This document shows, one piece after another, positions 25,891-34,755 of a DNA stretch of 64,000 nucleotides (positions are counted from its first letter, which is position 1; every line of letters starts with the position of its first letter). The position numbers and the translations under genes are program-made. This DNA is from Spirochaetales bacterium Spiro_02 (GTDB lineage: Bacteria > Spirochaetota > Spirochaetia > Sphaerochaetales > Sphaerochaetaceae): positions 1-64,000 of the forward strand of contig LVBD01000051.1 in the NCBI GenBank assembly GCA_001604275.1. The letters are read 5' to 3'. The notes beneath the pieces were generated by a model. It made no database searches. It was not told where the DNA came from and was given only the letters and a program-made list of their open reading frames with translations.

Positions 25891-27620
25891 GCCTTCGGGT
25901 CGTGCTGCTTCTTGTCCGCACCTATTATCTGGGAACCCGCCCATGGGAGCAATTGTTCAGCCGCTCCGCATCGCGCGGCCGTGGTGTCGAAACGAAACAT
26001 ACCGCGACGACCGTACGGCGCATCGGCTACGTTCTGCTGTCGATCCTGCTTTTCTTTTCATTCGTGATGGTGATGGTGATGTTCGGCTTCAACTACTACT
26101 CGTTTCAGTCGATCGGCCGGACTCTTGGATACCCTGATATTGGTGCGATGATGGCTCAGTTCATCGGCGCTGTCATCGTCTTCCTGTTTTCCTGCATGAG
26201 CGCACCCTCGGTCCTGTACAGGGGAAAGGATCTGTCTTTACTGATGTCCGTTCCTATCCGACGGAGCGAACTGCTTGCGAGCAGGATGGTGTTGCTCTAT
26301 CTTTCGATGGCTTCGCTCTACTTCTTCATCGTGTTTCCCGGAATCGTGATCGTGTATTTCGTCACGGGCATTTCCGTTCCGCTGTTTTTGGGAGCCGTAC
26401 TGACACTGCTGCTCGGTCCGTTGGTTCCTGTGCTGCTGGGATCTTTGTTCGGGATGCTGATCACAAGATTGATGAAGGGCAGGAAGCATAAATCGCTCAT
26501 CGAGGTCTTCTCGATCATCGTGATGATGGCGCTCATCATCTATTCGCAAAGCAGCATCATGCGTTTCACGGATGGTTCGGGACTGTTCGAAGGCTCGGCC
26601 GCGGATGATCTGGGTCGAACGTATGGAGCCCTCTTCGAAAGACTCCACCATGCGTTGCCGCTTTTCGCATGCCAGGCTTCGATGTTGTTTTCTGTCGGCG
26701 GACGCCTCAACCCGTACCTAGCGGCGGCGGCATGCATCGTAATGAACGCTGTCCTCGCTCTAGTGGCGATGTTCCTGCTTGAGGCGTCGTATGGCCGATG
26801 CGTCTCGATTGCGCTCTCAGGAGAAGGGAGATCGAGACGCCGGGAGACAGCCGGTGCGACGGAGCGGTTCGGGGATCGGTCGGCGTATCGTCCCGCTTCA
26901 TTGCGTTCCACGCTCATTCGAAAGGAATGGGATGTTGTGCGCGGAACATCTTCGTTCTTCGTTGAAATCATCGGCGAAGTCTGTGTTCCAATCATCCTCG
27001 TAGTGGTATACGCTCTCAGCGGATTGCTCGGAGAATTGTCGGAAGGACTTGGCGCCCTGACTGTTTCTCCCTGGTTCCCCGCGGCCGTTTCAGGGATTTT
27101 GCTGCTGATGTCGTCGTTCACGATGATCAGCTCCACGAGCGTGTCCCGTGAAGGTCCTCTGTTCGACCTGTGCAGGTCCTGGCCGATTCCCGCCTCGGTG
27201 CAAGTCGATGCGAAACTTGTCTTCCATATGCTGCTGATGTATCTCTCCCATGCTGTCTATCTCCTGGTGGCGGTGTTCCTGCTCGGAATCGGTTTTGAGA
27301 ATCTGCCGTGGATGCTTGCGCTTGGGTTTTTCACAATCCTTGGAACCGGAGCACTTTCCTTGGCTGTCGATTATCGTCGGCCGCTGCTGGACTGGAAGAT
27401 TCCCCAACAGGCGATGAAGCGGAATTTCAACGGACTGATCGGCATGGGAATCGGACTGCTCTATCTGGCTGTCGTCGCATCCGCCGTCTTGCTTGCGTAC
27501 CTTGCGGGGCTGACACCCGTCGCCTCGATGTATGTCGGATGCGCCGCATCGGCCGTCGGCGCGTTCGCTTCCCGAAAGATCGCGCTTCGGCAGGGGCGGT
27601 CGGCGTATCTTCCCCGCTAG
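25887..27620 (+). CDS. ABC-2 type exporter permease, large
   Basis: Integral membrane protein of 577 aa with about 12-14 hydrophobic helices in two halves; the middle (residues about 310-350, SGEGRSRRRETAGATERFGD) is hydrophilic and basic. The size suggests a fused double permease, so one copy may suffice per transporter. Translationally coupled to the ATPase at 25087. No sequence motif indicates the substrate. It ends ten bases from the convergent lipoprotein gene. Confidence 0.82.
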   Translation: MSLRVVLLLVRTYYLGTRPWEQLFSRSASRGRGVETKHTATTVRRIGYVLLSILLFFSFVMVMVMFGFNYYSFQSIGRTLGYPDIGAMMAQFIGAVIVFLFSCMSAPSVLYRGKDLSLLMSVPIRRSELLASRMVLLYLSMASLYFFIVFPGIVIVYFVTGISVPLFLGAVLTLLLGPLVPVLLGSLFGMLITRLMKGRKHKSLIEVFSIIVMMALIIYSQSSIMRFTDGSGLFEGSAADDLGRTYGALFERLHHALPLFACQASMLFSVGGRLNPYLAAAACIVMNAVLALVAMFLLEASYGRCVSIALSGEGRSRRRETAGATERFGDRSAYRPASLRSTLIRKEWDVVRGTSSFFVEIIGEVCVPIILVVVYALSGLLGELSEGLGALTVSPWFPAAVSGILLLMSSFTMISSTSVSREGPLFDLCRSWPIPASVQVDAKLVFHMLLMYLSHAVYLLVAVFLLGIGFENLPWMLALGFFTILGTGALSLAVDYRRPLLDWKIPQQAMKRNFNGLIGMGIGLLYLAVVASAVLLAYLAGLTPVASMYVGCAASAVGAFASRKIALRQGRSAYLPR

Positions 27621-27630
27621 CGTAGCTTTC

Positions 27631-28095
27631 TCAGCGCACCGCAAGCTTGAGGTCGGCGCGGTTGCCGTTACCTCCAGTCAGCACCCACACGGGTTCCACC
27701 GACTTGAGGTACGGAATAGTGTCACCGGCTTTGCTGACTTCCGCCTCGATCGAATATTTTAAGTAGGGGAGGATGTCCTTCAGGCTGTAGCGGATCGTGA
27801 AATTGACGGGGAACCGTTGCGGGTTCCTGATCCTCTGGTGGGAAATCTCCCGTGTGGCTCCGGTGACGAAGTCGTGTTGGATCAGAGCGATATCCACCAC
27901 CATCGCGGCATCGGAAAAAGAGTATGTCCCTGGATACGTGATGCTGCCAGTGATGACTCCGTAATCGTATGCCGCATCGGCGGCATGCGTAGCGTTTTCC
28001 TGCACGGAAGAACAGGACGACAGCAGGATAGCCATGCAGCACAGCAACGGCAGAATCGCGCCGCATGCAGCATGGAATCTGATTTTTGTCTCCAT
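27631..28095 (-). CDS. YbaY/YscW-like lipoprotein
   Basis: Exported lipoprotein of 154 aa. The N-terminal signal ends in the lipobox LLSSC. The mature region VITGSITYPGTYSFSDAAMVVDIALIQ and FPVNFTIRYSLKDI, ending in a Gly-Asn-rich strand, resembles the YbaY/YscW (type III pilotin-like) beta-sandwich seen as single-gene lipoproteins. The start at 28095 has only a weak AGGA; an in-frame TTG at 28113 is the alternative. No secretion genes are nearby, so a general envelope role is more likely. Confidence 0.7.
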   Translation of the reverse strand: METKIRFHAACGAILPLLCCMAILLSSCSSVQENATHAADAAYDYGVITGSITYPGTYSFSDAAMVVDIALIQHDFVTGATREISHQRIRNPQRFPVNFTIRYSLKDILPYLKYSIEAEVSKAGDTIPYLKSVEPVWVLTGGNGNRADLKLAVR

Positions 28096-28164
28096 CGTCC
28101 TGTCCAAACTCAACTCCTCGTCGGTCCGTTACAAAAAAATCATTACATCGAAAATCGCCGAATG

Positions 28165-28938
28165 TCAAACATTCGAAAGCCGATTTCGCGGCGTTCTGTG
28201 CCTGTGCGGCCTCATGCAGTCCTCTTTTGTCGCCAGAAAGTCGCGGACCAACGTGCATATCCCATCGACAGATCGCGCGAGTGGGAACCCGCTTCGTTCA
28301 GTCGTGTCCTCCATTTCGTCCCAATCGACGATGATCCCGAAATCCGCATGCCGAAGCATGGGGATATCGGTGGGGCCGTCCCCCACTGCGATCGTGAGCG
28401 GACGAATCCCTGTTCTTGAGGCGATGCGTGCAGCCTCCGCTTCCAGCAGGAATGCTTTATCCTGCGGACCGCTGACGGCGATCGAGATGTCCCCGATGCG
28501 ACCGTCAATGATTTCGAACGTTTTTCCGAACAGAGCGCCGAAACTTCGTCTGACATCCATTCGCAAAAGATATCGTTCTATCAGATTGACGGTTCCGCAA
28601 CTGATGACGCAGTATTCAGCGTCCACGTCGTCGCGCAAAATCCTCAATGGGACAAGCGCGGACGATCCTGCGAGCGAACGGATATCCTCGACGATTTCAT
28701 CGAGCAGGTGCTCCGGAGCGTGTCGCGTGAATCGTACATACGTTTCCGTGAATTCGCCGAGACTGAGCAGACCTTCCATGTCGTTCCGTACCGCTTGCAT
28801 CGCTTCCGTTCGCTCTTGGGGGCTTCGGTTTTCCACCGCCTTCATGAGAAGCCGTTGCTCGCTGTCATACGGACGCAACGGATACAATGTCCCGTCAAAA
28901 TCGAAAGCAATCAGTACGGTTCTTCGTCGGTCGCACAT
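28165..28938 (-). CDS. HAD-superfamily phosphatase (phosphoserine phosphatase-like)
   Basis: Cytoplasmic hydrolase of 257 aa. Motif I AFDFDGTLYPL with both Asp, motif II VISCGT, a Lys in GPQDKAFLLEAEA and motif IV AVGDGPTDIPMLRHAD give a complete HAD active site of the SerB/MtnX-like group. There is no Shine-Dalgarno; a promoter (TTGCGC-17-TATACT) ends six bases before the ATG, so the mRNA may be leaderless. The substrate is unknown. Confidence 0.82.
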   Translation of the reverse strand: MCDRRRTVLIAFDFDGTLYPLRPYDSEQRLLMKAVENRSPQERTEAMQAVRNDMEGLLSLGEFTETYVRFTRHAPEHLLDEIVEDIRSLAGSSALVPLRILRDDVDAEYCVISCGTVNLIERYLLRMDVRRSFGALFGKTFEIIDGRIGDISIAVSGPQDKAFLLEAEAARIASRTGIRPLTIAVGDGPTDIPMLRHADFGIIVDWDEMEDTTERSGFPLARSVDGICTLVRDFLATKEDCMRPHRHRTPRNRLSNV

Positions 28939-28944
28939 GAACGC

Positions 28945-28973
28945 AGTATATACTGTCAGCCTATGCGGCGCAA
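28945..28973 (-). promoter_or_regulatory. Promoter abutting the HAD phosphatase start codon
   Basis: Minus strand TTGCGC (28973-28968), a 17-bp spacer and TATACT (28950-28945). The predicted +1 falls at the A of the ATG (28938). Confidence 0.45.
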
Positions 28974-28987
28974 CGGGATCCGGCCAT

Positions 28988-29024
28988 AGAAAAAGGAGAA
29001 CGGTCCAGAAGTCCCGCTCTCCTT
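28988..29024 (-). terminator. Intrinsic terminator of hflK-hflC
   Basis: Minus-strand stem AAGGAGA/TCTCCTT with inner CGG/CCG, followed by U5. Confidence 0.85.
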
Positions 29025-29053
29025 GCGAGCGTTAAGCCGGCTTGGAATCGACC

Positions 29054-30037
29054 CTATTGCGAAGGATTGCCGTACAGCAAGTTGAAATACTCCATGTCCG
29101 TGCTGAGCACCTTGTCCATCTGAGGTATCGTCTTCCTGTACGATTCCAGCGATCTCCACAGCTTGAAGAAATCAGGATCAACCTCGTATGCCTGGGAGTA
29201 GATTCTCGCAGCCTGCGCGTCCGCGACGCCTTTGATCTGTTCCGCTTTCGCATAGGCTTCGGAAAGAATCGTCTTTTGGTCGTTCTCGGTCTTTCCCTGC
29301 CACTGGGCGAGCTGGCCACGTCCATAGGATCGATACGCTTCGGCGATCTGGTTCCGTTCCTTGATCATCCGTTCATAGACGCTCTGCGTCAGATCGTCGC
29401 TGTATCGGATCTGGCGAATGATGATGTCGATCATCGTGATTCCATAGGCTTGGGTGAAACCAGAGGCCATCTCGAACATCCGTTGCGACAGCCCCTCTCG
29501 TCCGATTTTGATCGTTTCCTGCTGGGTCGAAGTCACTGTCAGGTTGCGAAGACGCTCGGCGTCTTCGATGTTGTCCACGTTCTGAACCTGCTCCTCGACT
29601 TTGATCTCGTTGATCTGGTTCGAGTTCCTTACAGCTTCATTGAGATAGTTCTCGCTGATGACCGTCCTGATCGTCGAATCCAGCACGTCGTTGAGCCGCG
29701 ATTTTCCATTGGAGATCGTATTGACTGTCTCGTAGAACTTCACCGGATCGCTGATCCTCCAGCGGGCCGTCGTGTCTACCCAGATGAACTGGTTTTCCTT
29801 GGTCGGGATGCGCTGGGCGTCGCCATCCCAGGAGAGTATCTTCTTCGGATATTTGATCACATTGTCGATGACCGGCATCTTGAATTTCAGACCGGCCGTG
29901 GTCTCTGTGTTCACGATTTTTCCGAAACGGGTCACGACCGCTTGCTGGCCTTCGTCAAGAATGAAGAACGGTCCCAGCAGGAGGAAAATGACAAGCAGAA
30001 CGCCGATCACGACGAGGACGGTTACTGTCTTTTTCAT
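29054..30037 (-). CDS. hflC: Membrane protease modulator HflC (SPFH/prohibitin family)
   Basis: Membrane-anchored protein of 327 aa that with HflK surrounds and modulates the FtsH protease. One N-terminal helix (about residues 4-27) is followed by the SPFH domain (FILDEGQQAVVTRFGKI, DTTARWRISDPVKFYETV) and a coiled-coil with AYAKAEQIKGVADAQAARIYSQAY. Its start overlaps the end of hflK by four bases (ATGA). FtsH itself is not in the window. Confidence 0.93.
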   Translation of the reverse strand: MKKTVTVLVVIGVLLVIFLLLGPFFILDEGQQAVVTRFGKIVNTETTAGLKFKMPVIDNVIKYPKKILSWDGDAQRIPTKENQFIWVDTTARWRISDPVKFYETVNTISNGKSRLNDVLDSTIRTVISENYLNEAVRNSNQINEIKVEEQVQNVDNIEDAERLRNLTVTSTQQETIKIGREGLSQRMFEMASGFTQAYGITMIDIIIRQIRYSDDLTQSVYERMIKERNQIAEAYRSYGRGQLAQWQGKTENDQKTILSEAYAKAEQIKGVADAQAARIYSQAYEVDPDFFKLWRSLESYRKTIPQMDKVLSTDMEYFNLLYGNPSQ

Positions 30038-31029
30038 TTCGCACCTCCCATGAGTTTGTCGACGGAACCGATCGGCAGGAAGTTCTCGAGATTCTTGTCG
30101 ATGAGTAACATAGCTCCAGAGTCCCCTTGTCCGTTGATGATTTCCTCCATCGTCTCTATGTAGAGCCGGATTCCTGTGATATCCTTGCTCTGTTCATACG
30201 CCTCCCGAACGGAATTGAAGCGGGCGACGTCGCCTGTGGCCTGGTTCACTCGTTCCGCCGCGTAGCCTTGCGCCACCTGTATCAGCCGATTTGCCTCTCC
30301 TTGCGCGCTGGGGATCGCACGGTTGTAGCTTTCCTTGCCCTCGTTGATCAGGCGGTTCATGTCCTGGATAGCCTTGTTGACATCCTCGAACGCATCCTGG
30401 ACGGTACCGACCGGCGGAACGATGTTCTGCAGCTTGATCGTCACGACCTTGATGCCCAGATTGTAGGAATCGAATATCTTCTGCATCGCATCCTGCGCTT
30501 CGACTTCGATTCTCGTCCGTTCGCTCGTCATGACCGACAGGATCGGAAGGTCTCCGACCAACTGGTTCATCACCGACTGGCTGATGTCCCTGATCGTCGT
30601 GTCCCTATCCTGCACGTTGAACAGCCAGGCCGAGGGATTCTCGATCTTGTACTGGACGATCCATTCCACATCGATGATGTTCAGATCTCCGGTAAGCATG
30701 ACCGATTCCCGGGGGTACTCAGCCGCGTTGATCAGCGGGTTCGTTCCCAACTGGCTGTTGGAACGATATCCGAACGTCATGTTCTGGACGATCTGGGTGG
30801 GTACGTTGTAGTTCACGTCGATTCCGAACGGAAGTTTCGTCTGAAGTCCCGGACCGACCGTTCTGTTGTACTTGCCCAGCCGCAGGACAACCGCCTGCTC
30901 CGTCTGGTCCACGACGAAGAAACTGCTCATGACCAAAGCGATCAAAACCAGTACTCCGATGATGCCGAGGATCAGTTTCGGGCTGATGCGGAATTGCTTG
31001 CGCGGGGAAGACTGCCTTGTATTTTCCAT
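30034..31029 (-). CDS. hflK: Membrane protease modulator HflK (SPFH/prohibitin family)
   Basis: Partner of HflC, 331 aa. A basic, polar N-terminus and one transmembrane helix (LILGIIGVLVLIALVMSSF) precede the SPFH domain (FVVDQTEQAVVLRLGKYNRTVGPGL) and a coiled-coil (YNRAIPSAQGEANRLIQVAQGYA). The start at 31029 has AGGAG five bases upstream. First gene of the leftward pair; diverges from metG. Confidence 0.93.
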   Translation of the reverse strand: MENTRQSSPRKQFRISPKLILGIIGVLVLIALVMSSFFVVDQTEQAVVLRLGKYNRTVGPGLQTKLPFGIDVNYNVPTQIVQNMTFGYRSNSQLGTNPLINAAEYPRESVMLTGDLNIIDVEWIVQYKIENPSAWLFNVQDRDTTIRDISQSVMNQLVGDLPILSVMTSERTRIEVEAQDAMQKIFDSYNLGIKVVTIKLQNIVPPVGTVQDAFEDVNKAIQDMNRLINEGKESYNRAIPSAQGEANRLIQVAQGYAAERVNQATGDVARFNSVREAYEQSKDITGIRLYIETMEEIINGQGDSGAMLLIDKNLENFLPIGSVDKLMGGAK

Positions 31030-31245
31030 CTCTTCTCCTAGCGGAGACCTCATGGACGCCGGATTTCTTCAGAGAAGAATCGTCCGAGATCGCCTGCGTG
31101 ATTCGCCCGTCACAAGACTTCGCCCGGCAAGACGACCGCGACGGCACACTGTACAATGTATATCGCAGGCAGGCCATGGTCAAGGAACTTACGGAAAAAG
31201 GGGAATGCCGGAGCCGGCGATCGCCGACGAATCCTCTTGTTCATA

Positions 31246-31274
31246 TTGAAAAAAGGCGGACGGAGGGCTATGAT
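31246..31274 (+). promoter_or_regulatory. Promoter of metG, adjacent to the start codon
   Basis: TTGAAA (31246-31251), 17-bp spacer, TATGAT (31269-31274). The predicted +1 at about 31281 leaves only about three bases of leader before the ATG at 31284. Confidence 0.6.
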
Positions 31275-31283
31275 AGACGGACT

Positions 31284-33539
31284 ATGAAAAAACGAAGACT
31301 GATTACATCGGCGTTGCCGTACGTGAACAATATTCCCCACCTCGGGAACCTGACGCAGGTTCTTTCCGCCGATGCGTTCGCACGCTTCTGCCGTTCCAGG
31401 GGCTATGAGACGCTCTACATCTGCGGAACCGATGAATACGGTACCGCTTCCGAGACCCGTGCGTTGCAGGAAGGGGTCACTCCCCGCCAGCTGTGTGACC
31501 ATTATCATGTGATCCATCGTGCGATCTACCAGTGGTTCGATATCTCATTCGATCGTTTCGGTCGGACGTCCGACCCCATCCAGACAGAAATCGTCCAAAG
31601 TATTTTCAAGGATGTCGATGCCGCTGGATATATCAGCGAGAAGGAGATCGAGCAACTATATTGTCCGAGCTGCGAACGATTTCTCGCCGACCGATATGTC
31701 GAAGGGACCTGCCCTCATTGCGGCAGCCACGATGCCAGAGGCGATCAGTGCGACAGCTGCCAGACTCTGTTGGAACCCACCGAACTGATCGATCCCCGCT
31801 GCGGAGTGTGCGGTACCAGGCCGGAGCTCCGCAAGACGCGGCATCTCTACCTCGATCTGCCCAAGGCGCTTCCGCTGCTGGAACGATGGATCGACGAGGC
31901 CAGCGTGCAAGGGTTCTGGGCGAAGAACGCAGTGCAGATGACACGTTCCTGGATTCGTGACGGATTGAAGGAGCGGTGCATCACTCGCGACTTGAAGTGG
32001 GGTATCCCCGTTCCCAAGCCAGGATTCGAGGACAAGGTGTTCTATGTATGGTTTGACGCCCCGATCGGATACATCTCGATTACAGCAGGGTATACCGATC
32101 AGTGGAGATCATGGTGGCAGAATCCCGATGAGGTCGACCTGTTCCAGTTCATCGGCAAGGACAACATTCCGTTCCATACTGTCATTTTCCCCTCCACGTT
32201 GCTTGCAACCGGCAAGAACTGGACGATGCTTCATCATATGAGTTCCACGGAGTATCTCAATTACGAGGGAGGAAAGTTCTCCAAGAGCAAAGGAATCGGA
32301 ATCTTCGGGAACGATGTCCAGGAAACCGGCATTCCTGCCGATGTCTGGCGGTTCTATATGTATTACAACCGTCCGGAGCGTAGCGACGTGACGTTCACCT
32401 GGAAGGAGTTTCAGGAAAAGGTGAACGGGGAGCTGATCGGCAACCTGTCCAATCTGGTCAATAGGACGCTGACGTTCGTCAAACGGTTCTATGGGGGGCG
32501 CCTGCCGGAAGGTAGCATCGACCAGAGTCTGGCGAAAGCTATCATCGACCAGGAGACTGTGATCACCGACCTGCTGGAACATGCCGAGGAACGCGAAGCC
32601 CTCCGGCAGATTTTCGTTCTCTCCTCAATGGGGAACAAGGCGTTCCAGGATGGTGAGCCTTGGAAGAAACGGACGGAGGATCCTCCGTCCGCGGCGTCGC
32701 TGCTGCGGACGCTCATCTACCTGATCCGGGACTTGGGGATCATGATCGAGCCGTATATGCCCTCGACATCCGGGAAATTGCTTTCCTGGCTCGGATGTCG
32801 GAACGACCGTTGGCCGCAGCTCGCCACGTTCACGGGAGTAGAATCCATAGGCACGGTGGACTATCTGTTCACGAAACTGGATGATTCCCTGATCGATGCG
32901 TTGCGCGAGCGATACAGTGGATCACAGAGTGAACGGGCGGAAAAGGAAAAAGAGAAAGACGTACACAAGGACAAGGAGCAAGCAATGTCTGATACAATGA
33001 GCGCAACGCCGCAGGGTGCCGTCCCGGCGGATGAAACCATCGCCCAGCAGTTCGCCCGTCGGGTGGTCCTGAAGGTATCCCGCATCATCGAGGTTGAGAA
33101 ACATCCCAACGGCGACATGCTGTACATCCTCAAGCTGGATTGCGGCGAAGCTGAGCCGAGGACGATCGTCTCGAGTATCGTCCCGTATTATCGCGCCGAT
33201 GAGCTGCTGGGGAAGCATATTGTCCTGGTCAGCAATCTCAAGCCTGCGAATTTCCGCGGGGTGAAGAGCCGCGGCATGTTGCTGGCGGCCAACGATCCGA
33301 ATGCGGAGCCACATACGACCTGCGAGGTGCTCTTCGCTCCGCAGTTCGATGTCGGTACGGTGCTTGAGCCGGAAGGTTTCGATCCTCCCGCGGCGGATGT
33401 ATGCTATGTCAAGCCAGACCATTTCTTCGCAATGCCGATCTATGCCGAAGGCGGGGTTGTAAAGGTCGACGGCAGGGCGATCGGTGCGGACGGAGTATCC
33501 CTGACCACCAGTCGATATTTGGACGGCCCGGTGAGTTGA
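31284..33539 (+). CDS. metG: Methionyl-tRNA synthetase with C-terminal tRNA-binding domain
   Basis: Charges tRNA-Met; 751 aa. The HIGH-type motif is PHLGN at 18-22, and the KMSKS-type motif is KFSKS at 331-335. The connective-peptide zinc knuckles have Cys pairs at 127/130, 143/146, 156/159 and 173/176. A Lys/Glu-rich linker (EKEKEKDVHKDKE) leads to an EMAP/Trbp111 tRNA-binding domain (VVLKVSRIIEVEKHPNGDMLYILKLD). The start is fixed by the family's MxKxxLITSALPY beginning. No Shine-Dalgarno is present; the promoter directly abuts the ATG. Confidence 0.95.
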   Translation: MKKRRLITSALPYVNNIPHLGNLTQVLSADAFARFCRSRGYETLYICGTDEYGTASETRALQEGVTPRQLCDHYHVIHRAIYQWFDISFDRFGRTSDPIQTEIVQSIFKDVDAAGYISEKEIEQLYCPSCERFLADRYVEGTCPHCGSHDARGDQCDSCQTLLEPTELIDPRCGVCGTRPELRKTRHLYLDLPKALPLLERWIDEASVQGFWAKNAVQMTRSWIRDGLKERCITRDLKWGIPVPKPGFEDKVFYVWFDAPIGYISITAGYTDQWRSWWQNPDEVDLFQFIGKDNIPFHTVIFPSTLLATGKNWTMLHHMSSTEYLNYEGGKFSKSKGIGIFGNDVQETGIPADVWRFYMYYNRPERSDVTFTWKEFQEKVNGELIGNLSNLVNRTLTFVKRFYGGRLPEGSIDQSLAKAIIDQETVITDLLEHAEEREALRQIFVLSSMGNKAFQDGEPWKKRTEDPPSAASLLRTLIYLIRDLGIMIEPYMPSTSGKLLSWLGCRNDRWPQLATFTGVESIGTVDYLFTKLDDSLIDALRERYSGSQSERAEKEKEKDVHKDKEQAMSDTMSATPQGAVPADETIAQQFARRVVLKVSRIIEVEKHPNGDMLYILKLDCGEAEPRTIVSSIVPYYRADELLGKHIVLVSNLKPANFRGVKSRGMLLAANDPNAEPHTTCEVLFAPQFDVGTVLEPEGFDPPAADVCYVKPDHFFAMPIYAEGGVVKVDGRAIGADGVSLTTSRYLDGPVS

Positions 33540-33613
33540 CGGTTTCAGCGACTTGACACTGAACATTCCCGGGTCGTCTGAATGTGGCGCGGGATTGATG
33601 CGAATGACTGCAG

Positions 33614-33640
33614 TCATGCTCCCCGTGAGCATGGCTTTTC
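33614..33640 (+). terminator. Intrinsic terminator of metG
   Basis: CATGCTC (33615-33621) pairs with GAGCATG (33627-33633), loop of five, followed by GGCTTTTCTTT. Confidence 0.55.
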
Positions 33641-33690
33641 TTTATCACATCGCCTTTTTTGACGGGTGGACAACGGTGGGGGAGGCTCCT

Positions 33691-34755
33691 ATGAAAGTGA
33701 CTGAGATCGACTACAAGACGTTTTCCTGCAAGGGCAATCCCTTTCAAAGCAGTTTTTGGGCGATGGCGAAGCGTCCTGCTGGATGGAAGCCGCAAGCGTT
33801 CGTCATTGAGATCGATGCCGACGGAACCGTTTGGACCGACAACCTGCTGGTGCTCACCAAGAAATTCTCACCGGGAATGTGTCTATCCTATGTTCCGTTC
33901 GGACCTTCGGTATTCTCGTCCCCGATGGCTCCCGTCGAGTTCCTTCGCGATTTGTCGAAGGAGTTGCGGAAACTTCTCCCGGGCGGAGTGTTCGCAATCC
34001 GTTACGACTTGCCATGGGACGAACCGGAGGAACCGAATACGTTGAAGATCGACGGGCGCAGATTCCGGACGAGTCTGGAAAGCGTGCAGCCGGAAGGTAC
34101 TGTCCGTCTGGATCTTGCCGATGGGTACGATGCCGTCGCAGGACAGTATCGCGAACGTGCGAGACGAAACCTCCGCAAGGCGCGGTTGCAGACGAAGATC
34201 GAGGCTTGGAACGGCACAAAGGAGGACTTCGATAGCTGGTATGAGGTATATCTGGAAACGGCGAAACGGGATGGATTCTCTGCGCGTCCGAAAAGCTATA
34301 TGCGCCGGCTGCTGGTGTTCTCAGGGAAGATGTCCGGCGATGTACGGTGCGATCTGTATCTGGCGAGACACAAAGGAAAGATCGTAGGGGGCTGCATGAT
34401 CATCGAGTCTCCGGACATCGCTGTATATCTTTTCGGCGCTTCGCTTCGTTTCGATGATTTTTCCTGTTCATACGCTCTGCAGGACTATGCCGTCCGCATG
34501 GCGTGCGAACATGGATGCAAAGTCTATGACCTGCACGGTATTCCGGGGCCGGGAGGCAGGGGAGCTCATTTGCGGGGATTGGATCTTTTCAAGCGATCTT
34601 TCGGCGGACATGCGTACTACCGGACTCCTTCGACCGACTATGTATACCGACACATCATGTGGAGGATTTTTACGTCAGGGGAGAAGATGCGCTATCGGAT
34701 CCATCGGCACCAGATGTCTCCATGTCTGCAATCTTCCGGATCGAGTGAGTCCTGA
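33691..34755 (+). CDS. FemAB/GNAT-type lipid II aminoacyltransferase-like protein
   Basis: 354-aa protein with the double GNAT fold of FemX/FemAB transferases. ARRNLRKARLQTKIEAW, the motif YLARHKGKIVGGCMII and YDLHGIPGPGGRGAHLRGLDLFKRSFGG are characteristic. Such enzymes add amino acids from aminoacyl-tRNA to the peptidoglycan stem peptide. The start at 33691 follows GGGGGAGG by five bases; longer frames are not supported. It is convergent with murD, with 86 bases of overlap, and both encode peptidoglycan functions. Confidence 0.85.
   Translation: MKVTEIDYKTFSCKGNPFQSSFWAMAKRPAGWKPQAFVIEIDADGTVWTDNLLVLTKKFSPGMCLSYVPFGPSVFSSPMAPVEFLRDLSKELRKLLPGGVFAIRYDLPWDEPEEPNTLKIDGRRFRTSLESVQPEGTVRLDLADGYDAVAGQYRERARRNLRKARLQTKIEAWNGTKEDFDSWYEVYLETAKRDGFSARPKSYMRRLLVFSGKMSGDVRCDLYLARHKGKIVGGCMIIESPDIAVYLFGASLRFDDFSCSYALQDYAVRMACEHGCKVYDLHGIPGPGGRGAHLRGLDLFKRSFGGHAYYRTPSTDYVYRHIMWRIFTSGEKMRYRIHRHQMSPCLQSSGSSES

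Noticed and set aside
27631-28095. Type III secretion pilotin, from similarity to YscW
   Set aside because: No secretion genes are nearby and YbaY-type lipoproteins without secretion function share the fold.
29042-31041. Long plus-strand frames antisense to hflC and hflK
   Set aside because: They follow the coding periodicity of certain genes on the other strand and lack motifs or ribosome sites.
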